64,000 nt of DNA from Linepithema humile (lineage: Eukaryota > Arthropoda > Insecta > Hymenoptera > Formicidae): assembly GCF_040581485.1 (NCBI RefSeq), contig NC_090130.1, positions 9,982,001 to 10,046,000 of the forward strand. The letters run 5' to 3'. The notes under the pieces are model-generated. The model worked only from the letters and a program-made list of their open reading frames with translations, did no database searches and had not been told where the DNA came from. How positions within the stretch are numbered: position 1 is the first letter of the stretch; every line of letters starts with the position of its first letter. Below are positions 1-10,662 of the stretch, piece by piece. The translations under genes and the position numbers were made by a program.

Positions 1-1533
1 AGCGCAATTTTCTTCCAAATTATTTTCAAATTGACGCCGTTTTAAGACATTTTCTACATTTTGTTTATACCGATCTTGATTCTTATATTCATTTTCATTT
101 TTCTTTCGTAATTCTTTAAATTCAAGATTTTTTTGCAATCGATTTGCTTTTTGTTGCTCCGTCTCTTTTTGACGTTTCATACGTGCACGAGTTGCTGAAG
201 CTTCTCTCTTTTTAATTATTGCTAATGGAAGCACTTTTTGAACAGTATTATTATTTAAATCTTGAGGGAAGTGTTCAATCATATTAGATTCAAAAATTTT
301 TATTAAATGAGAACGCATTAAACTATGATCATATCTCACTTTTTCAGGTTTAATATTAAATAATAATGAAATAGCAAAAGCTATAGCAAAAACACCGCAA
401 TCATTACCATTTGGTTGTTTTTGTACAGTAGGAAATTTGACAGGCCGCTCATTAAAAGGATAAGTTGGAAATAATTGTCTTAAGAACTTTTCATGATCAC
501 TGTGCAATTCTTTCTTATTTAATGAATCATAAATAAATAAATTTTTTCTATCATAATAGCTGCATATCCAATGTTCTGTGCTATGTAAAATCTGTATATG
601 TTTTTTGTCTTCTGGTATAGGTTTTATATATTCAAGACGTTGCAATTTCCATGTCTCTTCAGGTTTATAATCTGAACAATTTTTTAAAAATTGGTTAAAA
701 TAATCCATATGTTCATCGTTTAACCAACCGCCTTGAACAATAATTTCTTTCTGATCTAATGACAGCATAATCTGTTCTATTTCCGTAGATTTTTTTATCT
801 TACTAACTTCTTGATTCTCATGTTCATTTTTATTATTTTTCATTTGTAATTCTTTAAATTCACGATTTTTTTGCAATTGATTTGCTTTTTGTTGCTCCTT
901 ATCTTTTTGACGTTTTATACGTACACGAGTTGCTGAAGCTTCTCTCTTTTTAATTATTGCTAATGGAAGCACTTTTTGAACAGTATTATTATTTAAATCT
1001 TGAGGGAAGTGTTCAATCATATTAGATTCAAAAATTTTTATTAAATGAGAACGCATTAAACTATGATCATATCTCACTTTTTCAGGTTTAATATTAAATA
1101 ATAATGAAATAGCAAAAGCTATAGCAAAAACACCGCAATCATTACCATTTGGTTGTTTTTGTACAGTAGGAAACTTGACAGGCCGCTCATTAAAAGGATA
1201 AGTTGGAAATAATTGTCTTAAGAACTTTTCATGATCACTGTGCAACTCTTTCTTATTTAATGAATCATAGATAAATAAATTTTTTCTATCATAATAGCTG
1301 CATATCCAATGTTCTGTGCTATGTAATATCTGTATATGTTTTTTGTCTTCTGGTATAGGTTTTATATATTCAAGACGTTGCAATTTCCATGTCTCTTCAG
1401 GTCTATAATCTGAATAATTTTTCAAAAGTTGGTTAAAATGATCCATATGTTTATCGTTTAACCAATCACCTTGAGCAATAATATTTTTTTGATCTGATTT
1501 TAACATCATCTGTTTTTCTATTTTTATAGACAT
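1..1533 (-). CDS. Tandem Ulp1-like cysteine protease protein (partial)
   Basis: An uninterrupted frame of 511 codons starts at ATG 1533-1531 and runs off the left edge, so it is 3' truncated. It holds two near-identical copies of a 246-residue unit (738-bp offset). Each unit has a C48/Ulp1-type protease core: His in EHWIC, Asp in IYDSL, Gln in VQKQP and Cys in NGNDCGVF. In the first unit these are H75, D90, Q127 and C133; in the second they are 246 residues later. Each core is followed by a Lys/Arg/Gln-rich helical tail containing SATRARMKRQK. Ulp1 proteases cut SUMO-like peptides. Basic tails of this kind are also seen in front of Helitron-type replicases, so an element origin is likely, but the rest of the protein is outside the window. 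The two protease units are clear; the parent element is inferred. Confidence 0.75.
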   Translation of the reverse strand, partial: MSIKIEKQMMLKSDQKNIIAQGDWLNDKHMDHFNQLLKNYSDYRPEETWKLQRLEYIKPIPEDKKHIQILHSTEHWICSYYDRKNLFIYDSLNKKELHSDHEKFLRQLFPTYPFNERPVKFPTVQKQPNGNDCGVFAIAFAISLLFNIKPEKVRYDHSLMRSHLIKIFESNMIEHFPQDLNNNTVQKVLPLAIIKKREASATRVRIKRQKDKEQQKANQLQKNREFKELQMKNNKNEHENQEVSKIKKSTEIEQIMLSLDQKEIIVQGGWLNDEHMDYFNQFLKNCSDYKPEETWKLQRLEYIKPIPEDKKHIQILHSTEHWICSYYDRKNLFIYDSLNKKELHSDHEKFLRQLFPTYPFNERPVKFPTVQKQPNGNDCGVFAIAFAISLLFNIKPEKVRYDHSLMRSHLIKIFESNMIEHFPQDLNNNTVQKVLPLAIIKKREASATRARMKRQKETEQQKANRLQKNLEFKELRKKNENEYKNQDRYKQNVENVLKRRQFENNLEENCA

Positions 1534-1576
1534 TTTTGTTTTATTAATATTATTAAAATTCAATATTTTCTATATC

Positions 1577-1998
1577 CTTACAGGCACACAACAGTTACAG
1601 ACGCACAGCAGTCGATTTTTGTAGGCGCACAGCAACCCTCCTTTTTATGTCAAGTGTTTAAAGACGCACAGCAGTCACTCTTGAAGGTGCACAGCAACCT
1701 TTCTTTTTATAAGCGCACAGCGCAGTGTTCTTTTTATACGGTGCACAGCAACCGTTCTTTTTTATAAGCGCACAGCAGCTCTTGTATAAAAAATATTTAT
1801 ACGGTGCACAGCAACCGTTCTTTTTTATAAGCGCACAGCAGCTCTTGTATAAAAAGTATTTATACGGTGCACAGCAACCGTTCTTTTTTATAAGCGCACA
1901 GCAGCTCTTGTATAAAAAGTAAAAAAAAAAAATTTTTTATACGGTGCACAGCAACCGTTCTTTTTTATAAGCGCACAGCAGCTCTTGTATAAATAAAA
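1577..1998. repeat. 63-bp minisatellite with GCACAGCA cores
   Basis: A tandem array upstream of the protease gene. Regular 63-bp units begin with ACGGTGCACAGCAACCG at 1738, 1801 and 1864, and a further unit begins at 1941 after a poly-A expansion. Each unit carries two copies of the core: GTGCACAGCAACC and GCGCACAGCAG. Degenerate cores extend back to about 1577. A 65-codon open frame across three units is a by-product of a period divisible by three. Confidence 0.85.
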
Positions 1999-2009
1999 AA
2001 AAAAAAATA

Positions 2010-3166
2010 CTTACACCCAAACTCCTCTGGAAATCCAAGAATCTACAATAAACATTTAATACAGTAATAATGGCTATATACAATCTTTTATTTCAATTTT
2101 TAATACACATACAATTCTTTTTAATGTTACACTAATTATACAATTTTGTATTATTTACTTAATAAATTATTAAAATTTTAAATTTTCCAATTTTAAAATA
2201 CCACTTACACTTTCTCACTGTCTTTCTCTGTTCTTCAAATAATAATAGTATCTGCAATAAAAATTAATAAAGTAAACATATATTGTTGTATTTAACACGA
2301 TAAATATTGAATCAAAATATTGAATACTTTAAAATGTTAATATATTTACTATAAATACCATGTAATATTATCCTGAAATAGATAGAGTTGTGTAAAAACG
2401 TTTCATTTTTAATATAAAATATTAACATATTTACTATAAATATATTCAATATTTGTTTCTTGATCTAAGAGTCGTTTATCTTTACTCTTTAATTTATGGT
2501 ATTCATAGTAATATATGTAAATATTTTATTTATATTAAAAATTAAACGTCTTTACACGACTATCTATTTCAGGATAATACTACATGGTATTTATAGTAAT
2601 ATATATATTAACATTATAAATATATATTAACATTTTAAAATAAATATAAAAGCTTTATCATTTTTATTAAAAAAATATATGTTAAAAGTCAATATAATAA
2701 TAATTTTAATATAATAATATTAATTAATAAGTTAACATATATAATAAAGCACAAAAACCCAAAGCCAGATGTAATAACATTTATTACTCTTGGGTAACAC
2801 GTTTTGAAGAGCCGAAACGTATGTTAAACAAGAGTAATAAATGTTAAAAAGTTTAGCAAAATTAGCAAATTACATCTGGCTTTGGGTTTTTGTACTTTAC
2901 TTTTATTATATGTAAATTTATTATTAAATATTATATTAAAAATCAGACGTTTCTAACACGGCTGCTATATTTAGAGATACAATACTATACTATATATATA
3001 AAATAAACAACGGAAACATACCTTAGGTAATATACTGAGCAATTTTTATCACAAGAACACTGTAAATATTTCCACCACTTAACTATAAACACATAAAACA
3101 CATATACACAATAAACACGGCAGACATTTTGTCTCATCTGTCAGTCGACAGCCATAGAGTCACATT
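2010..3166. repeat. AT-rich spacer with two inverted-repeat elements
   Basis: No gene is visible. Two imperfect inverted repeats are present. The first has arms at about 2340-2425 and 2535-2620, sharing ATTATCCTGAAATAGATAG. The second has arms at about 2735-2775 and 2868-2913, sharing AAACCCAAAGCCAGATGTAA. Both look like small non-autonomous elements. A diverged piece of the first element (TCAGACGTTTCTAACACGGC) follows at about 2941. Confidence 0.6.
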
Positions 3167-3170
3167 TATA

Positions 3171-3233
3171 CAGGGTGTCTGGCAATAATCGCCTCACCGG
3201 TCATATACAGGTAGAGGAGGTCAAATCGAGGAG
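3171..3233. mobile_element. Foldback element type A, left end (cut by gap)
   Basis: It starts CAGGGTGTCTGGCAATAATC right after TATA and matches the ends of the complete copies at 22294-22754 and 56827-57289. The rest is lost in the N run. Confidence 0.8.
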
Positions 3234-3733
3234 NNNNNNNNNNNNNNNNNNNNNNNNNNNNNNNNNNNNNNNNNNNNNNNNNNNNNNNNNNNNNNNNNNN
3301 NNNNNNNNNNNNNNNNNNNNNNNNNNNNNNNNNNNNNNNNNNNNNNNNNNNNNNNNNNNNNNNNNNNNNNNNNNNNNNNNNNNNNNNNNNNNNNNNNNNN
3401 NNNNNNNNNNNNNNNNNNNNNNNNNNNNNNNNNNNNNNNNNNNNNNNNNNNNNNNNNNNNNNNNNNNNNNNNNNNNNNNNNNNNNNNNNNNNNNNNNNNN
3501 NNNNNNNNNNNNNNNNNNNNNNNNNNNNNNNNNNNNNNNNNNNNNNNNNNNNNNNNNNNNNNNNNNNNNNNNNNNNNNNNNNNNNNNNNNNNNNNNNNNN
3601 NNNNNNNNNNNNNNNNNNNNNNNNNNNNNNNNNNNNNNNNNNNNNNNNNNNNNNNNNNNNNNNNNNNNNNNNNNNNNNNNNNNNNNNNNNNNNNNNNNNN
3701 NNNNNNNNNNNNNNNNNNNNNNNNNNNNNNNNN
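3234..3733. other. Assembly gap of 500 N
   Basis: Exactly 500 unknown bases, so the true length is probably not known. It hides the remainder of a foldback element and about the first 22 bases of the 5' LTR of the Gypsy element to its right. Confidence 0.99.
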
Positions 3734-4656
3734 ACAAATAGAAACAGAGATACCGTCACTAGACGGAGAGAAAGCATAAGTTCCAATATTCACCGCTAGA
3801 GGGCTACGACCGGCTAAAACTAACTCGTAAGTAAAAAGCCACGAGCTGCCTATATATGAGCATCGAAAAACGATAATCAGTACGTCCTCGGATCTGAGTG
3901 AGCTTACATATAGTGGGCCTCAGATCACAGACAAGGTAACCCGGCATTTTTACGAGGTGTGCCAACTCACCTTGGCCCTCGAAAATTGCCTTTGAGGCGC
4001 GCCAAATATATTTTTGGCCCTCAAAAGATATAAACGGCACTACGGTGCCAAGACCACGGAAGAGGAGACGTCACGACGAACCTCCTCAGCGGCTGCAACC
4101 AACTCCGAGGGAACCCCCTCTGCAGCCACCTTCCAAGGGAATAGCCGAGGTACCGACAGGACCGCAGTCACGAGACCAGGGAGTCGCACCAGGACAGGCA
4201 TTATTACCGTGGACTCTGATACCCATAGAGTTCACGATAGAACGTTCCGATCCACGGACAAGGAAACAACGGCCACCAGCTACTCAGTCCGTAGCCACTC
4301 AGACCGGAGAACACACTGCCGACGCCACCACGCAGACGGAACAGGCAGCCCAGTTAAGGTGTCGCTCGCCGAGTCCCGGCAGTACGCTTTCACCACTTCC
4401 GCCAACACCAGGGAAAAGCTTAGAGCGGCTGCTAGCCTTCCACAGACTAGAACGTCTTCTTGCACGTCGCAAGAAATTCAAGACGTTATTTTAAAGAGAC
4501 TCTCGCTAACCACAACACCGGTTGCGAATAGTCTGCGCCTTAGGGCGCCATAAACTTTGTAAAAACAAAATACGATATTAAATAGAATAAACTAGATTAT
4601 TACTAGCTCTGACTCCTTTGTGCAAACCTACCCAAAAATATCTGGCAACCGCCACA
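3734..4656 (+). repeat. 5' LTR (start missing in gap)
   Basis: Matches 8602-9524 without a difference that I can see. It ends CCGCCACA, the complement of the TGTGGCGG that opens the other LTR. It contains a TATA-like stretch near 3850 and AATAAA-like signals near 4580. Confidence 0.95.
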
Positions 4657-4661
4657 TAAAT

Positions 4662-4680
4662 TGGTGACCCCGAGTAGGCA
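4662..4680 (+). promoter_or_regulatory. Primer-binding site
   Basis: TGGTGACCCCGAGTAGGC begins five bases after the LTR. TGG complements the CCA end of a tRNA, as expected for priming of minus-strand DNA. The tRNA species was not identified. Confidence 0.7.
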
Positions 4681-4695
4681 AAAGCACAAAGTACA

Positions 4696-5490
4696 ATGAG
4701 TCAAGACAACGACGGCGCACAAATAAGCCGAGTGGCCGTCAGAGTACCGCCATTCTGGCCAGAAGAACCGGAATTATGGTTCGCCCAACTAGAAGGTCAA
4801 TTTCTCCTTGGCGGAATCACGCAGGATGCCACAAAATACGCATACGCAATATCCCAGATCGACACAAAACACGCTAGAGAAATAAAGGATGTAATCACAT
4901 CACCACCAGCAAATGGGAAATATGAAACAGTGAAGAACGCACTTATTCAAAGATTAAGTATTTCACAAGAACAACGCATCCGCCAGCTTCTAGAGCGAGA
5001 AGAGATGGGAGACCGGAAACCTGCACAATTCCTACGGCATCTAAAAACACTGGCAGGAGCAACCGTACCTGACCAATTATTAAAAACATTATGGATGGGC
5101 AGACTGCCCGCACAATTACAAGCCATCCTCGCAGCACGCATAGACGACCAATTAGAGGACATTGCAGAGCAAGCAGACCGAATACATGAGGTCACTTGCC
5201 GAGCAGTAGTAGCCGTAACTACCCCCACCAGCAACAAGGAAGACGAACAAGAGACTCTAGGAAAACAAGTGCAAAAGCTAACAAAACAATTAGCAGCATT
5301 AAATACCCGTTTGAGTCGGCAGGAGCAGCAAACAAGACATACACGAAAACAATCGCGAAGTCGCACACGAAAAAGAGATGAGGACGAAGATAAATCCATG
5401 TGCTATTATCATCGACGTTTCGGAGATCAAGCAAAGAAATGCACAACTCCATGTACATACAAGGCAAAGAAAAGCATAGAGGAAAACTAA
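4696..5490 (+). CDS. gag: Gag protein of Gypsy element
   Basis: A 264-residue frame begins at the first ATG after the primer-binding site. The N-terminal half has the VPPFWPEEPELWFAQLE motif and the following helical region typical of capsid domains in insect Gypsy elements. The C-terminal part is rich in Lys, Arg and Gln (nucleic-acid binding). It ends in a non-classical zinc motif, CYYHRRFGDQAKKC followed by TTPC, instead of a CCHC knuckle. Its last 90 bases overlap pol, which lies in the -1 frame. The protein should form the particle that packages element RNA. The reading frame is intact. Confidence 0.9.
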   Translation: MSQDNDGAQISRVAVRVPPFWPEEPELWFAQLEGQFLLGGITQDATKYAYAISQIDTKHAREIKDVITSPPANGKYETVKNALIQRLSISQEQRIRQLLEREEMGDRKPAQFLRHLKTLAGATVPDQLLKTLWMGRLPAQLQAILAARIDDQLEDIAEQADRIHEVTCRAVVAVTTPTSNKEDEQETLGKQVQKLTKQLAALNTRLSRQEQQTRHTRKQSRSRTRKRDEDEDKSMCYYHRRFGDQAKKCTTPCTYKAKKSIEEN

Positions 5491-8400
5491 AAGTACGGGC
5501 ATCAACGGCGGCTGATGACCCGGAACCCAAGCCATGCCGCCTGTTAATAACTGACCGAAACACAAAAAAGCGTTACCTGATAGACACCGGCTCAGATGTG
5601 AGCATCTATCCACGCTCTTTAATTCAGGGTAGAACAAAAGGACCAATACATACCTTATACGCCGCTAACGGGTCTCTGATACATACATACGGATTAGTAA
5701 CACTACAACCTGACCTAGGTTTACGACGAGAATTCACATGGCGTTTTATAGTGGCTGACGTAACACAACCAATCCTGGGGTCCGATTTTCTAGGATATTT
5801 CCACTTGCTACCAGACGTAAAGAAAAGGAAATTACTAGACGCCACAACAGGACTGACCACGGATGGCGTAACAAGTCAGATCGAGCAAATATCAATCAAA
5901 ACACTCTTGAAAGAAACACCGTATCATGAGATCCTAGCAGAATTCCCCCAGCTCACGAATCCTTCAGGGATAAAAAAAGAAGTACGCCACACTACAGTAC
6001 ATTATATAGAAACCACTCCAGGTCCTCCAGAAGCATGCCGTCCGCGCAGATTGGCACCAGACAAATTGAAAGCTGCAAAAATACAATTTGATTTGTTATT
6101 ACAAGAAGGAGTTATAGCACCTTCAAAAAGCCCATGGTCTTCACCTTTGCACATGGTACCTAAAAAAGAAAACTCATGGCGTCCTTGCGGAGATTACAGA
6201 AAACTAAACAACAGAACATTACCAGATCGTTACCCAATCCCGCACATAGAGGATTTCACACAGACCCTACACCAGAAAACTATATTCTCGACATTAGATC
6301 TGGTGAGGGCCTACAACCAAATCCCAGTAAATCCGGACGACATACAAAAGACAGCAATCACAACACCGTTTGGGCTGTTTGAATTTCGCCGAATGCCATA
6401 CGGATTAAGAAACGCAGCGCAGACATTCCAGCGTTTCATAAACGAAGTAACACACGGGTTAGACTTCTGTTATGTCTATATAGACGACATTCTAGTCGCT
6501 TCTACCAACACAGAAGAACACAAAAAGCATTTAAAAATACTCTTTGAAAAATTAAATCAATACGGAGTACAGCTCAACCCAGCTAAAACCATATTCGGAA
6601 AAAAGAAGGTAGCATTTCTGGGATACGAGGTCTCCGCAGAAGGCACCAAACCACTCCCCCAAAAAGTGGAAGCCATACAAAATTTCAAGAGACCAGAAAC
6701 GATAAAACAACTACGCCAATTCCTGGGCACTATAAACTTCTACAGAAGGTTCATTCCTGGCGCAGCAACAGAACAAGCAATATTAAACGACATGCTAAAA
6801 GGCCAAAAGAAAGGAAGAACACCCATAGACTGGAATACAGAGCAAAACAACGCTTTCATTAGCTGCAAAGACAGCCTAGCAAAAGCGACGCTCCTAGCAC
6901 ATCCAAACCCAACAGCAGAATTATCACTAACGACAGACGCCTCGGATGTAGCCATAGGAGCGGTGGTGCAACAACATCTAGAGAACGGACAACAACCACT
7001 AGCGTTTCTAAGCAAGAAACTATCACAGGCACAGAAGAAGTACAGTCCATATGACAGAGAACTATTAGCTATCTACATAGCAGTCAAACATTTTAGACAT
7101 TTGCTGGAAGGCCGAGAGTTTAAAATATATACGGACCACAAACCTTTGATATACGCTTTTCGAAAAGACTCGTTACTCAGTTCACCAAGGCAAACACGGC
7201 ACCTCGAATTCATCGGACAATTCTCAACTGACATACGACACGTTTCTGGTAAAGAAAACATCGTAGCAGACACACTGTCCCGAACAGAGGCCATTCAACA
7301 GCAACCGGACTTCTCCGAATTAGCCAAATCACAAAAAGAAGACCCGGAACTTATTGCATTTGTAAAAAAACCAACAGCGTTAAAATTGAAAAAAATAATA
7401 GTACCAGGAACAGAAACAAGCCTCATATGTGACACTTCAACGCCAATACCACGTCCATTCGTAACACAGCCTTACCGAAGACAAATCTTTAAGATGTTGC
7501 ACGGTTTGGCACATCCAGGCGTAAAGGCAACAGTCAAAATGATAACACAGCGTTTCGTGTGGCCAAACATCAAAGCAGACTGTCAAAAATGGACACAGGC
7601 ATGCATACCATGCCAGAAAGCCAAGATACACAGGCATACAAGTACTCCAATAGGAAATTTCCTCGGGCCAACCAAAAGATTCCAGCATATCCACATGGAT
7701 ATAGTGGGACCGTTACCGATGTCACAAGGAAAAAGATACTGTCTAACTATAATAGATCGATTTACACGCTGGCCAGAAGCCATACCCATAGCAACAATCA
7801 CAGCAGAAACAGTAGCTAAACAACTTTTCACCCATTGGATTGCACGCTACGGGACACCAGCAAGAATAACAACGGACCAGGGACGCCAATTCGAATCCGA
7901 TCTATTTAAACAGCTAACAAAACTCACAGGATCCCAGCATATACGCACAACAGCCTATCACCCAGCAGCCAATGGGATGATAGAAAGACTACACAGGCAA
8001 CTAAAAGCCGCAATCAAAGCACACGAAACCGAAGCTTGGACCGAAGTACTATCTGTAATCCTCTTAGGAATCCGAGCAGCCATAAAAGAAGACTTAGGAG
8101 CCACCCCGGCTGAACTAGTCTATGGAGAAACAATAAGACTTCCAGGCCAATTATTAGAGCAACAAAAGAGAGAAGAAGAGCCAACAAACGAATTTGTGAG
8201 AAACCTGCAACAAACCATGACCAGGCTCAGGCCTCAGATCCGCCGTCATGGAAATCGAGCAACATTCATACATAAAGATCTGGCAGCAGCAGACAGAGTC
8301 TTCATAAGACACGATGCACCAACAAAAGCACTCCAGCCACCATACGACGGTCCATACAAAGTCCTGGAAAGAAGCGATAAAATGTTCAAGGTACAAATTA

Positions 8401-8561
8401 ACGGAAAAACCACAAACATCTCCATAGACCGATTAAAACCAGCATACATAATGGAAGAACCTACAGAAGAGCAAGAAAGCTCAAAAACATCAGAGAAACA
8501 AGAACCCCAGAAAACCAGAAGCGGACGCCCAATCAAACCAACCGTGAGGTTTCGGACTTAA
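5400..8561 (+). CDS. pol: Pol polyprotein of Gypsy element (PR-RT-RH-IN)
   Basis: An intact frame of 1053 codons in the -1 frame relative to gag. The frame opens without an ATG inside the 3' end of gag, so a -1 ribosomal shift is the likely mode of expression. Domains, numbered from 5400: aspartic protease LIDTGSD (D62); reverse transcriptase with YVYIDDIL (D362, D363); RNase H starting LTTDAS (D513); integrase zinc region (H701, then CIPC); and the catalytic core D767, D826, E862 with 35 residues between the last two. The tail carries a short PYDGPYKVLER module. All catalytic motifs are present, so this copy could be autonomous. Confidence 0.95.
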   Translation: MLLSSTFRRSSKEMHNSMYIQGKEKHRGKLKVRASTAADDPEPKPCRLLITDRNTKKRYLIDTGSDVSIYPRSLIQGRTKGPIHTLYAANGSLIHTYGLVTLQPDLGLRREFTWRFIVADVTQPILGSDFLGYFHLLPDVKKRKLLDATTGLTTDGVTSQIEQISIKTLLKETPYHEILAEFPQLTNPSGIKKEVRHTTVHYIETTPGPPEACRPRRLAPDKLKAAKIQFDLLLQEGVIAPSKSPWSSPLHMVPKKENSWRPCGDYRKLNNRTLPDRYPIPHIEDFTQTLHQKTIFSTLDLVRAYNQIPVNPDDIQKTAITTPFGLFEFRRMPYGLRNAAQTFQRFINEVTHGLDFCYVYIDDILVASTNTEEHKKHLKILFEKLNQYGVQLNPAKTIFGKKKVAFLGYEVSAEGTKPLPQKVEAIQNFKRPETIKQLRQFLGTINFYRRFIPGAATEQAILNDMLKGQKKGRTPIDWNTEQNNAFISCKDSLAKATLLAHPNPTAELSLTTDASDVAIGAVVQQHLENGQQPLAFLSKKLSQAQKKYSPYDRELLAIYIAVKHFRHLLEGREFKIYTDHKPLIYAFRKDSLLSSPRQTRHLEFIGQFSTDIRHVSGKENIVADTLSRTEAIQQQPDFSELAKSQKEDPELIAFVKKPTALKLKKIIVPGTETSLICDTSTPIPRPFVTQPYRRQIFKMLHGLAHPGVKATVKMITQRFVWPNIKADCQKWTQACIPCQKAKIHRHTSTPIGNFLGPTKRFQHIHMDIVGPLPMSQGKRYCLTIIDRFTRWPEAIPIATITAETVAKQLFTHWIARYGTPARITTDQGRQFESDLFKQLTKLTGSQHIRTTAYHPAANGMIERLHRQLKAAIKAHETEAWTEVLSVILLGIRAAIKEDLGATPAELVYGETIRLPGQLLEQQKREEEPTNEFVRNLQQTMTRLRPQIRRHGNRATFIHKDLAAADRVFIRHDAPTKALQPPYDGPYKVLERSDKMFKVQINGKTTNISIDRLKPAYIMEEPTEEQESSKTSEKQEPQKTRSGRPIKPTVRFRT

Positions 8562-8565
8562 AGAC

Positions 8566-8579
8566 AGCCAAGGGGGTCC
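8566..8579 (+). promoter_or_regulatory. Polypurine tract
   Basis: A purine-rich run with AAGGGGG directly in front of the 3' LTR, the expected primer for plus-strand synthesis. Confidence 0.65.
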
Positions 8580-9524
8580 TGTGGCGGCTAAATAGCCAAC
8601 CACAAATAGAAACAGAGATACCGTCACTAGACGGAGAGAAAGCATAAGTTCCAATATTCACCGCTAGAGGGCTACGACCGGCTAAAACTAACTCGTAAGT
8701 AAAAAGCCACGAGCTGCCTATATATGAGCATCGAAAAACGATAATCAGTACGTCCTCGGATCTGAGTGAGCTTACATATAGTGGGCCTCAGATCACAGAC
8801 AAGGTAACCCGGCATTTTTACGAGGTGTGCCAACTCACCTTGGCCCTCGAAAATTGCCTTTGAGGCGCGCCAAATATATTTTTGGCCCTCAAAAGATATA
8901 AACGGCACTACGGTGCCAAGACCACGGAAGAGGAGACGTCACGACGAACCTCCTCAGCGGCTGCAACCAACTCCGAGGGAACCCCCTCTGCAGCCACCTT
9001 CCAAGGGAATAGCCGAGGTACCGACAGGACCGCAGTCACGAGACCAGGGAGTCGCACCAGGACAGGCATTATTACCGTGGACTCTGATACCCATAGAGTT
9101 CACGATAGAACGTTCCGATCCACGGACAAGGAAACAACGGCCACCAGCTACTCAGTCCGTAGCCACTCAGACCGGAGAACACACTGCCGACGCCACCACG
9201 CAGACGGAACAGGCAGCCCAGTTAAGGTGTCGCTCGCCGAGTCCCGGCAGTACGCTTTCACCACTTCCGCCAACACCAGGGAAAAGCTTAGAGCGGCTGC
9301 TAGCCTTCCACAGACTAGAACGTCTTCTTGCACGTCGCAAGAAATTCAAGACGTTATTTTAAAGAGACTCTCGCTAACCACAACACCGGTTGCGAATAGT
9401 CTGCGCCTTAGGGCGCCATAAACTTTGTAAAAACAAAATACGATATTAAATAGAATAAACTAGATTATTACTAGCTCTGACTCCTTTGTGCAAACCTACC
9501 CAAAAATATCTGGCAACCGCCACA
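8580..9524 (+). repeat. 3' LTR, 945 bp
   Basis: Starts TGTGGCGG and ends CCGCCACA. Overlapping GC-rich open frames at 8882-9421 and 8913-9362 have no ATG start and occur identically in the 5' LTR; no function can be assigned. Confidence 0.95.
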
Positions 9525-10662
9525 GGCACCTTTACCCTACCACACATGTGCATTTCGTTTCTATTTGTGAACATAATAAACGCTTACAAATGTGTTTTGT
9601 AATTTTTACTTATTACATGTACATATAGCTTCCTTTTATATTTTAAGAACTTTCGATCGATATATTTACAATTAATTATATAAATTAAATTTGTATTTAG
9701 TGTTGCAAATAGTCAAAAAGAGGGAGCAATTTCATCCACTTATTTAGAATGCGCTAATAATATTGTTTCATTATTCAAACAAATATTAGTACTGAAATTT
9801 TCCTAAAATAGTAGCACGATATTGCATATAAATGTATAAATCTCAATAAATCTAATTATATAATATTAATTAAACTGTACAAAATAAATATTTTAATGTT
9901 CTAGTTATTCAATATACATATAATATATAAAACTACAGTTGCCATGAAATCATAAATATTATGCTAATAAGAAACTATGTTCACTGTAATATCTTTCATG
10001 AGAAAAATAAAAAATAATGTTTTAAATAAATTTTATGTATTATTTTGGTAATATTTAATGCTTCTTTTTTTTATCATCATAAATACTTTAGTAGAGTGAC
10101 TGTACAAACTCACATATCAGCGGATATGAGCATTGTTATAGTTAAAAAATGATCAAAATGTTAATCAATTCGGTAAGCCACAAACTTCCAGGGAGAAATA
10201 ATATCCAAGTCAGTCGTCTCGACATTTAGTCTTTTGCAATCGTTAGTGTTTAGCAATTGAGCAATTGAATTCGGGGAATTGCTGAGAATTCGTATCCCTG
10301 TATTCGTAAGTTTTAGAATTTTTAACGACTTTCAGGTAAGTGAAGTAATGCGTGAGACATTTTATTTTAAATGTTTACAATGTTGTATATATTTTGCACA
10401 TTTTATTATTTTTATTTTTTATAATTTTGTAAAAGTATAAAATTATTAATAATAACGTGTCTTATTTTAACGCATCCCTTTTTTTTTACGTGGATATCTA
10501 ATGTAAAAACATTATTATATGATGTCATTTATAATGTAAAAATGAAACATTATAAATTATTTTATAAATTTAAATTTTGAGAGAAAAGTTAATTAATATT
10601 TTTTGTTACATACAGAATGCATTTTTAGAGCAAATAAACAATATATTATCATCAGTATTATT

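Larger units (their letters stand above)
3734..9524 (+). mobile_element. Gypsy-type LTR retrotransposon, young copy
   Basis: It consists of LTR, primer-binding site, gag, pol, polypurine tract and LTR. The two LTRs (offset 4868) read the same throughout the part visible in both, which points to a recent insertion. The order protease, reverse transcriptase, RNase H, integrase in pol marks it as Ty3/Gypsy. No envelope frame lies between pol and the 3' LTR. The element's first bases and the left target-site duplication are in the gap. Confidence 0.95.

Noticed and set aside
1725..1922. 65-codon frame with a 21-residue repeat
   Set aside because: The 63-bp period is divisible by three, so any open frame repeats; no start context and no relatives recognised.
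1738..2000. CRISPR-like spacing of repeats
   Set aside because: The whole 63-bp unit repeats, with no unique spacers, in a eukaryotic genome. It is a minisatellite.
3166..3793. Frames running through N bases (also 50068-50772)
   Set aside because: They exist only because unknown bases contain no stop.
4014..4553. LTR-internal open frames (179 and 149 codons), repeated at 8882-9421
   Set aside because: They are identical because the LTRs are, start without ATG, and their Pro/Arg/Thr-rich composition follows the GC-rich sequence. No support for a protein.
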